This document shows positions 49,507 to 62,734 of a stretch of DNA of 64,000 bases, one piece after another. The stretch comes from Chelydra serpentina. Lineage: Eukaryota; Chordata; Testudines; Chelydridae. The stretch spans positions 9,238,001-9,302,000 of the forward strand of contig JBAIAC010000007.1 in NCBI GenBank assembly GCA_037349315.1. Reading direction: 5' to 3'. The notes under the pieces are model-generated. The model was given only the letters and a program-made list of their open reading frames with translations, was not told where the DNA came from and did not search any database. A program made the translations under genes and the position numbers. Within the stretch, counting starts at the first letter, position 1. Each line of letters starts with the position of its first letter.

Positions 49507-49741
49507 ATTTTTAAAGGTATTTAGGAGTTGTTGCACTCAGCCTTGCAACACCTAACTGATTTAGTAGCCTAAATCTCATTTTTCACAAGGGATTTAAGCA
49601 CTTGGGAGCCTAAACTCCATTAACTGTCAATCGGATTTTAGTTTCTAGTGCCTAAATCCCTTTTGAAAATGAGACTTAGGCTTTAAATCAGGTAGGTGTT
49701 GCAACACTGAATGCAGCAACGCCTAAATGCCTTCCAAAATC
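49507..49741. mobile_element. Foldback element with long arms
   Basis: Two arms of about 95 bp are inverted copies of each other. For example GCCTTGCAACACCTAACTGA near 49540 matches the reverse of CAGGTAGGTGTTGCAACACT near 49690. They are separated by about 45 bp. The transcript or single strand could form a long hairpin. No coding potential. Confidence 0.75.
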
Positions 49742-50019
49742 TGGGCCTGAGTGTCTTTCAGATAAAAATCAATAACAATAGTAAAGTCCTTAGTGGACTT
49801 ATGGAGTTTGTAGCACTTCTCCCTTATGGGGTCAGAACTCAGTTTGTGGTGGGGATATTTTTTGGGTGGGAGTTGGGAATAAAAAGTGTTTGATTTGCAA
49901 GTGTTGTTTATGGCAGAAAGGCTCTGTCAAAGAGAAAAGCTTTGCAAAAATTTCCTAAAGATGGTCAGACTCTAGACTCACCTGATCTCCTCTAAAGATC
50001 CTTCCACAGATGGAACCAT

Positions 50020-50480
50020 TTGACAGAGAATGTGTGTTGTTTTCAGCTCTCACATGCTTGGTCTTGGTCTTAGTGATCTGCATTGTCCCGGAGAAGCACA
50101 GCTGTCGTGATGGTTCACAGATCAAAAAATCAGTCTTTCATGTAGGTGGGGCTTAATCTATTAATTACTTTGAAATTTAGGACCAAAGCCTTAAACTAGC
50201 ATCGGAAGCTCACTGGGAGCCAGTAAAGGGTCTGAGCACAAACCTGATGGGCTCACAGTTGCCTGAGCCATAGAGATGGTAGGCAGCTGAATTCTGTACC
50301 AGATGGAACATATGCATCATCTTCACGTTCAGTTTCAGATACTTCTGAAATGAAGACAAGGTTGGTTCTAAGCACCACTATCTTCACAGAAGTTTCAGCA
50401 TTAAGGTTGCAGGAAAGGAGCTCCCAACTCAAACACCTGGGAACTAACATGACTGCTGTCAAAAAAGACTGCTTAGGCAA
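50020..50480. repeat. Possible ancient interspersed repeat
   Basis: The phrases AAGCTCACTGGGAGCCAGTA and CTGAATTCTGTACCAGATGG look like an old reptile repeat that I recall without a firm family name. An A run lies at 50528-50546. No gene. Confidence 0.3.
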
Positions 50481-50879
50481 GATTCTATGAAAGAACTCTG
50501 TGTACTTGGGAGGATGATGCTACTCTAAAAAAAAAAAAAAAAAAAGCTAGTCATGTAGGTAAGATGAAATCCACTACTCATCTACTGCATTAAGGATAGT
50601 AGATGAAGCTGCAACTTGATCTTTGAGTGTCTGAACTACCAGGCCTAGCCCAAGTCCATCTTGAAGAAACTAATGAAAACTGTAGATGTAGGGATGAGAC
50701 TCTTGTCCTGGTACCAACAGGAAAACCTCAACCAGGCCTTTGAATATGTTGAGTTAGTAGAGTTATTTCTAGAAGCTAAAGGTATGGATATTACCTCCTC
50801 TGAATAACCTCTTTGGCTTAAGAGGCTCTGTTCAAGAGCTTAGCAATTAGGTTCAGACTGCCTGGCTTCTCATGCATAA

Positions 50880-52260
50880 CTGGCCCCTCTTATATCAGAT
50901 CCTTTCTGGACAGAAAACATAGAGGAGCTTTTTATACCATGTCAAAAAGGCTTCGTTGGCCACATTGGGGAAGCCAGAATTACCAGTGCTGCTTCTCTGC
51001 TGATCTTCTGTAATGTTTTGGCAAGGAGAGAAAAAGGGGGAAAGACATAAATAAAAGAATCCCTTTGGGCCATCTTTCTGACAAAGCATCTGTTGCCTTG
51101 GCTTTGTGATTCCACCAGCCAGATAAGAACACTGAAAAACTTTGCAATTCAAGTGGGAGGCAAACAAATCTACTGCTTGGAGACCAGATTCCTCTCCAAG
51201 TAAATGGAACACATCTCGCTATAGTTCCCACTCAGGATAATCTAATTTTGGCCTGCTGAGCCAGCCAGCCATAACATTTATTTTCCCTTGGATGTGAAGA
51301 GAGTGAGTTGACTACAGATAGTTATCTGTCCAAGTCATCAGGAGGTGAGCATCTCTTTGAGGGACTGTAGACCTTGTTCCCCGTTGCCTGTTGACATATG
51401 ACATGGCTGAGGTGTTGTCATGATCAACATGAGGGGAGTCCACATGTGGGAGCAGAAACTAAAGACCATATCAGATTGTCCTGAGCTTTCACCAATTTAT
51501 GCTGTGCTTGCTCTCATTTTCATCAGAAGACTTGGAAATTCCTTGACACCTTGTGGACACCCCATTCCTCCATGCTTGCATCTTTGGTGATAAACGTCCT
51601 GACTGGTTCGCCTATTAGAATTCCTAACTTAAATCTGCTGAGACTCATTCACCATCTGAATGACCTGAGAATCCTGTTGGGGAGATAGACCTTCACTGAA
51701 GGGTAGATAAGAAGCAGCTCTGTAGTGATCTCACGTGAGCATGAGCCACTAAGAATATCCACAATGAAGACCACTGATCCCAGAAAAAACAGAAGCATAT
51801 GAAGGGGTACTTCCCTTGAGACACTGACTTCTGTTAAGATTTCTCAGCTTCTTTTCTCTTTCCTGCAAAAAGAAATTTTATAAAGGACGATGTCTATGTC
51901 AACTCCATGATGAGGAATCCACCGAGACAACATTAACTGATTTCACAAAACTGTGGCTTTGCAGCGTCCTTATCACGTGATGCCATCTATGACAGTGGCT
52001 CTGAATGAGGTCGCACAGGAAGGGGTAAGTAGACACAGACCCCCTCAAGTCCAAGAGCTATTAACAACCCTACCAGCACTTTTGTAAATACTTGCCATAT
52101 TGTTACTAAGCCAAAGGGCAAGGACCTGTATTGAGAGTGTTGTGCTCTATGAGCAAAGCTTAGGAAGCATCTGTTAGACTGAGATACAGGAATAGTGTGT
52201 GTATATCCTGTGACCAACTTGGTCCATAGGGGTGTCATTTCATGACATTTCAATGGGTGG
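50880..52260 (-). mobile_element. DIRS-type retrotransposon fragment 2
   Basis: On the minus strand, the frame at 52253-51987 carries an RT block: HTIPVSQSNRCFLSFAHRAQ, then QYRSLPFGL and QVFTKVLVGLL. Near 51270 is a decayed RNase H end, INVMAGWLSRPKLDYPEWEL. The DIRS hallmark follows near 51170, LQAVDLFASHLNCKVFQC. Order and spacing match the first DIRS fragment, but the sequence differs enough to be a separate insertion. Multiple stops make it dead. A MIR lies just upstream. Confidence 0.8.
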
Positions 52261-52289
52261 TTTTAATTTCGCAGTGCCCATCTCATCTC

Positions 52290-52435
52290 TGGGACCCACA
52301 TTTTACAGATGGGGAACTGAGGCACAGAGAGGCTAAAGAACTAGCCCTAGGTCACACAGCAAGTCCATGGCAGAGCAGGGATTGGAACCTAGGTCTGCCA
52401 TGCCCCAAGCCAGTGCCCAAACCAAGTGGCCATCC
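52290..52435 (-). mobile_element. MIR (CORE-SINE)
   Basis: On the plus strand the sequence reads the reverse of MIR: CCACATTTTACAGATGGGGA, then ACTGAGGCACAGAGAGGCTA, then GGTCACACAGCAAGTCCATG, then GGGATTGGAACCTAGGTCTG. This is a well-preserved copy of the amniote-wide MIR core. Confidence 0.88.
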
Positions 52436-53818
52436 TTCCTCGTATAGAGAAAGGTATTCTTCAATCCACTGATACCATGCAGTTCCTTTTGTTGTTGGCA
52501 GCCACTGTGGATTTTAAGGTCTCTATACTGATTTTTAGGTCTCTATACTGATTTTTGATTCCTTTGTGGAACTGTTGAGATACTTGAGGTCAAGAACTTC
52601 TCTTTATGGCCTTCTGATTTGTGGGGGCAGGGGAAGACGAGAGAAGAGACCAGGAACAATATGGAATAAAGGCCTTGTTTCCTCTCTGGAGAGGGGACAG
52701 GTTCTATTGCGGCCCATTCATAAGAGATCTAGGATGAATGACTGCATGCACTGATTCTTCCTCCTTCGGGAGAAGTCCTTAGACTATACAATTCTCTTTT
52801 TAAATAGGTTGAGAGGGACCATACTTACAATATTGTGCACCCATGTTATCACTGCTGGTGAAAGCGTGAATGGGCAGTTAGGGTATCAGATTAACAGATA
52901 TGATGTATGTTTGTTTACTCTTGGCGCCTGATGCTCCCAATAGTTTTCATGCCAGAGGAAGGGGGCTAAAAGTACGCCTGCCTGGATTTGCCTGCCTGTG
53001 ATTCAGCTGGATAGTGAGGAAGACACTCTTGCAGGAATTAAAAAAAAAAAAAAAGGCTCAGTTAGAAAAGATGAGTTCCTGACCACCAGAGAAATGGGCA
53101 CATTTATCTTTATAAGAGATACCAGGATAATTTTGACTAATACACACTGAGGAAACTTCTGAGCTTACAGAATGGAAGCCAGGGGCGGGGGGGGGAAATA
53201 GTGGGCCAAAATGCCCCTTAGTGCTTGCTGGTTCTTCCACATCTGAGCTGCTGTCCCTATCACGACTGCACAGCCATCTGTTTGGGCTAGGTGGAGGCAA
53301 GGCACAGCAACCTGCAACAGAGGCTAATAGCAACACCCAGGATATTAGGGGAACAACTCACAGCAGCAGTTGCGGATGACTGTCCGATACTTTCCTAGTC
53401 TTTTAGGTGTGGCAGGAAATCCCTATCCCACTATTATACCCTCCCAGGGTGCATAAAGAGGGATCTATAGCTATAGCTTGTCTAGGGCATCTGCAGACCT
53501 TATAATCATGATTTAGAATACTCAGTATACTCTTCCCTGAGATTCTAGCCAGGGGAGGCGGGGGTTATTTTATTTAACTTTGATTCTCTAATTCTGATTT
53601 GGAGTTGTGGCCTCCCTTCCATAAGTGGGGAGAATTTCCTTTTGTAGGGTTTCAACTATGCACCTAGAGGAAACAGTTCATGGCTATGCCCTGCTGTTTT
53701 CTGCACTGGTTGTTATGCTGCACTTCAGGAAGGTGAGCACAGGTGCTGAGAAATATCTGCCCTGCTGCATTCCACAGATTTATGTAGCCCAAGGGAAACA
53801 TTTCACTTTGTACCTCTT
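52436..53818. other. Intron sequence with a small tandem duplication
   Basis: GGTCTCTATACTGATTTTT occurs twice in direct succession at about 52519-52557. A 92-aa minus-strand frame at 53058-53336 looks like random GC-rich sequence and could also be a DIRS gag remnant. I could not decide. Confidence 0.35.
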
Positions 53819-53992
53819 GAGGGCTTGTCTACATGGGACTTTTCCTATGTGGATGATGCTACAGTGCACTACGCAACTCTTAATGTGTTGTAGCAGCATC
53901 CACATGGAATGTTACTGCATGGTAAGCTACTGCTCTGTAGAGTCACACACTGGTTTGTCACAAAGAAAAGCCCCTTGTAGACAAGCCCTTGG
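53819..53992. mobile_element. MITE, 174 bp
   Basis: Ends GGGCTTGTCTACATGGG and CCCTTGTAGACAAGCCC are inverted to each other. Nested inner arms, ATGTGGATGATGCTACA and TGTAGCAGCATCCACAT, form a second inverted pair. Confidence 0.75.
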
Positions 53993-55099
53993 AGTGCCTC
54001 CTAGAGAAATTACCTGAATCAGACTCTTCATAAGACAGAGGGATTTGGAGGCCCTTTTTCTTCCCTTAGAGCTTCATAATGGGATGAGTAGAGGGATCTG
54101 AACATCTGAGACCCCTTTTTCTCTTATGTCTCCCTTGATGATGCTCCTCAGACAGCAAGAGAAATTTCAGACTGAGAGTCTTCTGGAGGGCCATGGAACC
54201 TTGTGGTTACTCTCTTGTGCTGATTTCTTGCCCTAGAAAGAGGGGGTTCAAACTGAAAGGTTGTGCTGCACTGGGAGCAGAAGGTGGCTTTCCAGGATCC
54301 CACATCCTGTTTTGGAGAGAGATTCCTAGACCCAGCCTGAGTCAACTCCGTGGGCAGCAGGTTGCAACCTGTGATTCAAACAGAATCCTTAACCAACATG
54401 CTGCACCTGGTAGATAGAACTGGTATAACACTGCTGGCAGGCAGTAACCCTAAGCCACCGCAGGGCTGGACAGAGGAGCATGCTGCAGAACACTAGGAGC
54501 AGATGGGCCTGAGGGTCTCTTATGAGACTCTCCTTTTTCTGTCTGCTCTCTGGGTCTCTATCAGTAAATTCCTGCTGCTGCAGCAGCTATCAGGAAGAGG
54601 CTGGGCAGGGCTTCAGGCCAACATTCAGGACTGTAAGCATGGGCTCCAGCAACTAGGCAGGAGGCTTCCCTGGCCTTCTGCTATTGTACCTCAACTTACA
54701 TACCTCTCACGTGGTAGGGAGCTGCCACTTATGACAGTCCTGGGGCCTCTGTGTGGGTAATTTTATGGTGAGGTGCTGCCAATGTTTCCTGGAAGCTATC
54801 CTGCTCAGGGAGGAAGGCTGCAGGAAATGCTGTCTCAGCCTGAGCCCTTGAAAAGGGCCTGGGTCACCACAGAAATCCATGCAGGCACTCAATCAGCAGA
54901 GGGAGGTCCAGGAGACAGTGTCTAGCTTTCTCTTGCTTCTTACTCATAATGCATTCCATACGGATGAGAAAGAAGGGGAGGAACAGAAAGGGGGATCGCC
55001 TCTGCTGATAAAAGCAGAGCCTCAAGAATTTCAACCTTCTCTTCACTCACCCCCACTTCTTTATATATGCTCTGTAGCAGGTCTGCCTGCCTGCAGTTT
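53993..55099. other. Intron sequence, unassigned
   Basis: Moderate GC content and several short frames, with no recognisable domain. It may include untranslated parts of a DIRS element, given fragment 2 nearby. Confidence 0.3.
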
Positions 55100-55377
55100 A
55101 AGGGTATGTCTACACTGCAACTAAAACCCTGGGGCTGGCCTGTGCCTGCTGATTAGGTCTTGAACTAAGGGGCTGTTTAATTGTGGTGCAGATGTTTAGG
55201 CTCAGAACCCAAGCTCGGGGACCCTCCGCCCCTCACAGGGTCTAGAGCCCAGGCTGCAAGCGTGAGCCCAAACATCTACATCTCAGTTCAACAGTCCCTT
55301 AGTCCAAGCCCCATGGGCCCAAGTCAACTGGCACGGGCCAACTACAAGTTTTTAACTGCAGTATAGACATACCCTAA
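55100..55377. mobile_element. MITE, 278 bp
   Basis: Ends AGGGTATGTCTACACTGCA and TGCAGTATAGACATACCCT are near-perfect inverted repeats over 19 bp. There are also inner inverted phrases. No coding potential. Confidence 0.8.
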
Positions 55378-55868
55378 AGAGGAAGACAAAATCTGGTGGT
55401 TTCTCTGTGGTAGACACACCTGTCCCTTACTACCAGGTTTGGTCCACCTCCAAGGCTGCACATAACTGAGTCACGGATCTGTGGACCACACAACTAATAA
55501 CTCCATGCTTTCCAGAGTTAGACATTATCTGATTCAGGGTATTTACAAGATCAGGGTAAATTTGGAAACTTGCTGAGTGCCAAGTGCCTTTGGACGCTCA
55601 ACATCTCTGGGGATCAGACTCAAGACAAGACTCCAGAAAATAACTCAGGTAAGGAAAGCTATGAGAAGATGATTAGTGATGACAGGGAAGGAAGAACTGT
55701 TACACTATCTTTACACGATTATGAGATGCAAACCTTATGAAGGGCATCTATAATCGTTAATACAAAACATTTCTCAAGACCTTAAAGAAATCATACAGTT
55801 TGTCAAAATCTCTCAATCAAGTAATATGACAAAATACTGCACCCTTACTGTCACTACAGTTTTTGGTA

Positions 55869-55990
55869 TCAGAGGGGTAGCCGTGTTAGTCTGGATCTGT
55901 AGAAGCGACAAAGGGTCCTGTGGCACCTTATAGACTAACAGAGGTATTGGAGCATAAGCTTTCGTGGGTGAATACCCACTTCTTCGGATG
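55869..55990 (-). mobile_element. Penelope-like repeat, copy 3, with 12-bp target duplication
   Basis: A 122-bp insertion in minus orientation, bounded by exact CAGTTTTTGGTA copies (55857-55868 and 55991-56002). On the minus strand it begins CATCCGAAGAAGTGGGTATT and ends ACGGCTACCCCTCTGA. No inverted tail is present. The clean target duplication defines the element ends precisely. Confidence 0.85.
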
Positions 55991-56002
55991 CAGTTTTTGG
56001 TA

Positions 56003-59000
56003 GACAAGTCCTGAAAATATTAACTACATATTTGTGCCAACCATATGAAGCCATGAGAATATGACATGATGTGTACGCAGACTTTAAACCCCCCCCCCCC
56101 CCCAAAAAAAAACAACAACTAAGGACTGGTCAGATGTGATCTGACTGAAATTTGAATTTAAAACAATGTTTGCTTTGTTATACATAATGAGGCTATGGAT
56201 ACTTTACCAAGTAAATAAGTTGCAATTGGTGTCAATTTATAGATACAGACGTCTATGATTTGTAGTTTACTGGCTGTTCTACTGTTAGAGTCTACTAATA
56301 CATACATTTGAACATACATTATTAAATGTATTTCATAAAACTTTCAAGAAGAATGTAAGGAACTTATATGCATGTACAGTATATATCCAATCTTCAATGA
56401 AGTTTTGAGTATTTTTATCTGTGAATTTATAAATTAAAAATGATCCTGAGAAGTAGACAACTGCATCGGTTATTTCATCTGACATTATAGTATAAATAAT
56501 ATGATCCTGCTGGGGAGAAATTTTCCTCTTACTGAGAACGCCATCAAATGGTGTGGCAAAGCACTAATACCAAAGTGAAGAGTATGTAGTATATAACTTC
56601 TAGGTTATGTAGTGGTGATAGGATCTTAGTAAATTAAAATACAGGGTTATTTGATGTATTTACCTTTAACTCTTAACTAGGTTGTTTTCCTGCACTGAAA
56701 TTTCAAGAGAGGAACAAATCTAGTGTGCTTTTATGGATTTAATAAGAGAATAAGCAAACAAATATGAAGTAAATATGTCACTCATTTTATTTGTAGTTTT
56801 CTTAAACTAATCAAATATAACACAATGCAATGTTCAAAACAATGTAACAATTGAAAACTCAATCAGCATATCAATGGTTCAGTTTATCTGGCTCACCAAC
56901 TACTATGATTGGTAACTAAATCATTGATCAAAATTCACAAGAATTACACTTCAATACTTTACAGGAAAGTTAAAGAAGAATGATCAAAGAAAGGCACCGG
57001 GCTAGGACTCTACTAAAGACAGAAGCTGACTCCTGCCTTTGTTTTAAGGGAGTACAATACATACAATTATTTTATTATATCTTCCCACTGAGCTGTTCCA
57101 CCTTAAGTGTCTGAGAACATGCAACCTATGTTAGATTTTATTTACTTAATGTATTTTAGTGTGGGAAGGTGAATAAGCTGTCTGCATCTTCCTGACACTT
57201 TTATACAGATGCAGAAATCATTCTTAAAACCAAGCACTTAGCTTTGGAATAACACTTTTAACCAATATAATTTCTTACTAATTAGATAACAGATTTGGGG
57301 GTTTTTAGTGTCTACCTAGGGAAAAAGTTACACACACACACACAAATAGAATGTCAAGAGAATTCAGACATCTCTGAATTCTATACAAATGCACTCGTGT
57401 CTCTCTCAGAGTCTCTAACTAACATGATCAGTCTTAGGTGAGAACTAGTTCTGATGTTGCAAAAAAATTGAGCTCCTTCTGCATGCAGGGTGGTGGTTGG
57501 GCTCTTCTCTCTCTCAGTTGTGACTTCAGGCTTGGCTTAGCTGATGATCAGTCTTTAAATTTCTTCTCTGGATGACCAGTCCAGGAAAGAGAGCAGGACA
57601 CAACTTCAGGTGTCATTGTTGATGCAAGAGAGAGTCCCCCTACTTTCCTTCTGCATGGCTAGTCTTGTAGGATTCTGTGTCCTCTTGCTCTGCCTTGGGG
57701 ACCGTCCACCCTTCTACAATTAGGGTTTCAGCATGTTGGCTATAGCTCAATGTGGTAGAAATTCAGTATCTCAATCTGAGGTCAGAGTAGAAGAGTCCAG
57801 TCTGAGGTGGACATTTTCTTCCAACATTCATTGGTGACCACAAGTAGATGTCCTCTTCGTAAGCAGAACATGTGAGAAGGAGCTGGCAACAGACTTCTAA
57901 CAGAATATAGCCAATTCTCACTTTGCTAAATATAATTAGCAGTATGTAGTCCATTACCCTTTTACTCATTTCCATAGTTTCTTGTGACTGTTAGTAAGCA
58001 TGACAAGGGAAAAAAAGACTCAAAAATGGGGTCAAGCACAAGGTGAGTGCATGGCCTACTTCAGTGCCCTTTCACCTAAAGCAGCTCTGATTTCAGTATT
58101 CCTTATTAATACTAAATTTAATTTTACCAAATAAAATTATCCAGGCCTAAACTCAGACCTGGCCAAAGTTTCCTACAGATAGATGGAGAATCAATATTTC
58201 AAAAATGTACTTTAGATGCAGAGGCTGCCACAATTAAAGTTTTAGTTTAGCTCTTCTTCACACAGACAGATATAGGAAGATTAATCCTTGTAATGTGCCT
58301 TGATTCAACTGGGACGAAAATATCCTGTAGGTTATAACACATTACTATGTTTTGCAGAAAAGCAAGGGTACTGCTAGCTTTAAGAAAAGTAATTCAAATT
58401 TGTTTTAAGCTTACCAAAGATTCCCAATTGTCCATTTTATTAATCTATGTCTTTTAAACACAGGTTGTATAAGAGCAAGAACAAAAAGTTAAGCCAATAG
58501 CCTTGATGAGTAAGATAAGCATAGTTTTGTTTCCTTATTTGCTAATGAACAGAAACTAAATAAGTCAGTTGCCAGCAGCCAGTCTGTTATTGTACAATTT
58601 AAATTCTCACAATAGCTGCTACACAGTCTATCCAAAGAGTGGTTGTACATAAAAACATTTACACAATTTATAAGCAAAGTACTGTAATATTTGCTAACAG
58701 CACTGTCTGGGGGCATTGAATTCCTAATGAAAGCACAGGGAGTTACATGCCTGAATACCTATGTATCAAGGTAACTCAGGTACAGAATATATGCCATCTA
58801 CATGTTTAAGCACTCTCCTATTTCCTTCTCCTCATCTTCATGCAAATTATATGCATGCAAATTTTTACACCTGGAACTTTCTTCCTGACCTCTTCTGGCT
58901 AGTATCAATATCTTTTTTTAAAAAATTAAGCTTTTATTAAGTGATCAATACATATGCACTAACCAAGACAGCCATATTATCTTATTGTTGTAAATCTTGT

Positions 59001-61606
59001 TCTCCCGCCTCACATCTCTCACCAGATACCAAGCTAAAGTGTGACACAATTTGATTCTCATTAAAGTCCATGGAAAGACACTGACTTACAAAAAAACCAA
59101 ACAACCAAAAAAAACCCAACCACCCTAATTATCTTACATTAAAGGTCTTCAGCATAACGAATAACGATGACAAATATTGGTTTTCCCGGCAAGGGAAAAG
59201 GCAACACAGAATTATTAAACAGATATGAATGTTCAGTCATCACATATTTTAACAATCAAAATCTATTTGCTTCATTCCAAAAATCTCACAGAACAGTCAA
59301 AACAAATTAGAACAGCTTTCAAAAATCTCAATTAATAACCTTAGCTTCATGTAGTTTACATGTTTATATTAAACAGCTGAAGAGCTTGTTATGTAGCCAT
59401 ATGTATAAAGGAGTCAGGATTGCCAATTTTTACATAGGCAGGTTTGAATTAGTGTAATGTTTACAGGTGCTAGGAAAGATGGTATATTATGCAAATAGTC
59501 TGAACAAATTAACTGAGAACTAATCAATTTAATATTCACACAATTATATTTTCTTCATGTTAAATGAACTGTTCCTCTCAATAAGACATCACACATTTTT
59601 TAAGTGAGTCATTACAGTGACTCAAACCCAAGTGAGTAATAACTAAAGCTCTTCATGGCTAGATCCTGTCATTACAGTAGAGCAGCTTTGGCCTTACCCA
59701 GAGATTGAAAGATTCCCTCTCCATAGGCAGAGTTGTTCTGAGGTGGTCTAGAGAAGCTACAAAATCTCTTACACCACCCACTCCTGGCTACTAGAGCAGA
59801 GGGAATGACCCAGTCTTCCATAGGCACCACAATTACTCTTTCCTGATGCAGCCCTTTAGGACTATTGGCCACCAACATAAATTAGCAAAATCCATAGGCT
59901 GTTCTAGTTTACAGTAAGAATTGTACTTGTGCTTCCCCAATCTGGCACCAAGGTAGCTAAAAATCACCTTTGCAGCAGCCCTCCTGAGCTGTGCAGAGTC
60001 TGATATATCTGAAATGTGACACATGAAAATACCAAGCTTTGAAAGTTTATTTTGTTTTTGTAGAGATCAAATTTATTCTAATATAAAATATTTTCTAAAA
60101 TCAGGTTAACAAGTACTTGTTTTCAAGCACTCTCTAAAGTTCATGAAAATTTTATCAGATGTCAATTAACTGTTTACATCATACAGTGCTTTTATATTAC
60201 CTCTTACCCCCACGGCACTTTATAATATTTAAAATATTGAAGGTCGGTTAAAGATTAGCAAGTGCCTGTATTTTCCTTACTGTGGTAAAAATCATAGATT
60301 TAGAAAAAGGTGTGTGAATGTAGATCTTGATAGGAACAAGGGAATACACCTTTTTTTTAAAAAAAAAATATCCATGGCACCCTTATTTCCAGTTAATCAG
60401 TTTTCTTTACAATTTTCATCACCTATTGTATTAATATCCACAACAGTGTTTCTAAAGTTCCACAGATAGATTGCATCTGCTTTGTGTTCTAAAGGCACCG
60501 AGTAAAAATATAAAGTTTGTGGATTTTTCCACTTTAGTAAACTATTTAATAATAAAATGAAGGGATTGTGTCAACATAATCCTGTATAGCTGAAATAGAG
60601 AGCTCATTAGTTAAGTTTCTATATAGTGTCAAAATAAGTTATTAAAAAGTCATTTTATAAGGAGGACAGAACCGTTAGCTATGATGAAATATTATCAATA
60701 CTGTTCTTTTGGAAACAAGAATCCTTCAAGGTCTCTCTGGTTCTGCAAAAGAATTCAAGAAATACAGTAAAATGTGGGGTATTTGCAGACCATAGATTAG
60801 GGCTCCATATGTCACACTCTAGGTAGAGATCTTTGAGTCCTGGCAATAACATACCAAAAATAGAATACTACACCTTTCAGCTATTACACACAAAAATAGA
60901 GACTACTACTACTACTACTGAGGTTCCCTATTGCTCAAAGCTCTCCCAAGTGGTAACTGAATTAAACTGCCTGATTCCTGTCAATCCACTATTTCCAGAG
61001 TAGTAACGGGAACCAGTGTTTTATTTATGTCCCACTTTTACTTTATGGGTAAACTATGTGGAGCAGAGGTATTAGAGTTGCCTTCCTGAATCCAAGGACA
61101 GACAATAGCGCATCAGTTTATATTTGATTCACATTTAGAATGTTTCTTATGGCTATTATAACAGGAATTTTCTTTTTAAATTAAAGCTTCAACTCTGTAG
61201 AAGTTAATGGCTTAGGCCCTTTTATTCACAAAGGATTTACCAAGCTCTACTTATTTGTTAAAGAGCAAAGTAATGAGCAAAATTCCATTAAGAACAACAT
61301 TCTACAAATGCAAAAGAACTGCACCTGGTGGAAGGTAGCAGCTAGAAGAGTAGTTTTTTATGTACTGGCATAAAAATCACCTATACAAAAAAGTAGTACT
61401 TCAAAAATATTTTTAAACTATTAACTTTCTTCTACTGAAGAATAAAAGACATCTCTGCAGAGTTGTTCCCTACAATATACACTCATTTTGCCCAATCTAT
61501 AACAACTTAAGTCAAAAGGAGTTTTGCCATTGTCCTCAATGGAAGCAGGATGTGACCCTTAGCGAGAATATTCTGCAAGGTTTTTTAAAACAAGTAGGGT
61601 TTTTCA
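56003..61606. other. Long intron stretch poor in transposons
   Basis: AT-rich intron with C and A runs at 56086-56112, a short (CA)n at 57331-57346 and a short (CTA)n near 60904. I see no exon, RNA gene or named transposon in 5.6 kb. Confidence 0.45.
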
Positions 61607-61714
61607 AAGACAAGATGGGTGAGGTAATATCTTTTATTGGACCAACTTACCTCACTCACCATGTGCCTCTGAAATCCTGGGACCAACCGGCTACATCATC
61701 ACTGCAAACAATAT
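61607..61714 (+). mobile_element. Penelope-like repeat, second subfamily, with inverted 3' tail
   Basis: The first 40 bp (GACAAGATGGGTGAGGTAAT) are the 3' region in reverse. From about 61649 the sequence turns forward (ACCTCACTCACCATGTGCCT, then ATCCTGGGACCAACCGGCTA). GGGTTTTTCA before and GGGTTTTCA after may be an imperfect target duplication. The family shares the ACACGGCTAC-like end with copies 1-3. Confidence 0.65.
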
Positions 61715-62734
61715 GGGTTTTCAGGAGAGACTTAGTTTAATGGTTTCGTGTCACTAATCTAATTTTAAACATTCCTTTGGAAATATTAGCTCAGGAAGTT
61801 AGCGCTAAAAATTCATTTTATTAAAAAAGTTTAGTTTATAATACATAATACAACAAAATCCATCAACAGAGCACTTCATTACTATACAAGAGACATGAGT
61901 TCAAACTTTTAGCAGTGTCTGGAATCATTATGAAAGCACAGTACAGTAGAGAACACAACTGTACAGTACAGTAGAGAGAGAACCTCGAAACTGCTTCATA
62001 CCAAATCCTTATAGCCAGCACTCATGAGCAGCACATATAGGCTTCAAAAGGAAAAAATATTGCCATCCTGCTTGGTTAGATGTCAAGCTGCAATAAAAGG
62101 CCTAGTATGAGACAATAAGCACAGAGTCAAAGCTGAGGTTTTGAAGATTCTCAATATCTAGGATCAATCACAGAGATCCACTCCACATAAATCAAACTCC
62201 TCTCCCCAACAAAAATAAAAATATATTTTAAAGTGTCAATGAAACTATTTAAATGTAACTCCCCAAACTTTTATGTGAAGTTCAGCACATTTATTCACAG
62301 CATCAATTTTCTATAAAGTTTCAGAAGCATCCTAGTCTGATTGTTCATACTTCTTCAGATGACAGATACTATCCTGAACAAACTTTAGTTTCAGTGTGCT
62401 CTACTATTCAAGCAAATAATTTCATATGAAATTAAGTTTTTCATAGAATCAAGAGATGGCAGAGCAATCCATTTAAAAGATGCTGGTTTATTGAAAAGGT
62501 TAAGCATGGTTCTACTCTGAACAGTGACAGCAAATCAAATCAAAGCATGGGTCCCATGTTCGTCATCACTTGAGTTTCCATAACAAGTGTAGTTAGCTAG
62601 CCAATAAAAATATTATTTCTCTGATTGCCAGTGCTGCAAAGTCACTGACAATCAAGCTTGGCTCTGCTTCCCACACATCACTACCAGCATTGCCTTCATA
62701 GGGTTTACACAATATAACTGACTAGCATTAGTAA

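Noticed and set aside
53058..53336. 92-aa minus-strand frame as a DIRS gag protein
   Set aside because: It lies upstream of DIRS fragment 2, but no motif supports it, and a run of G in the middle suggests low-complexity sequence.
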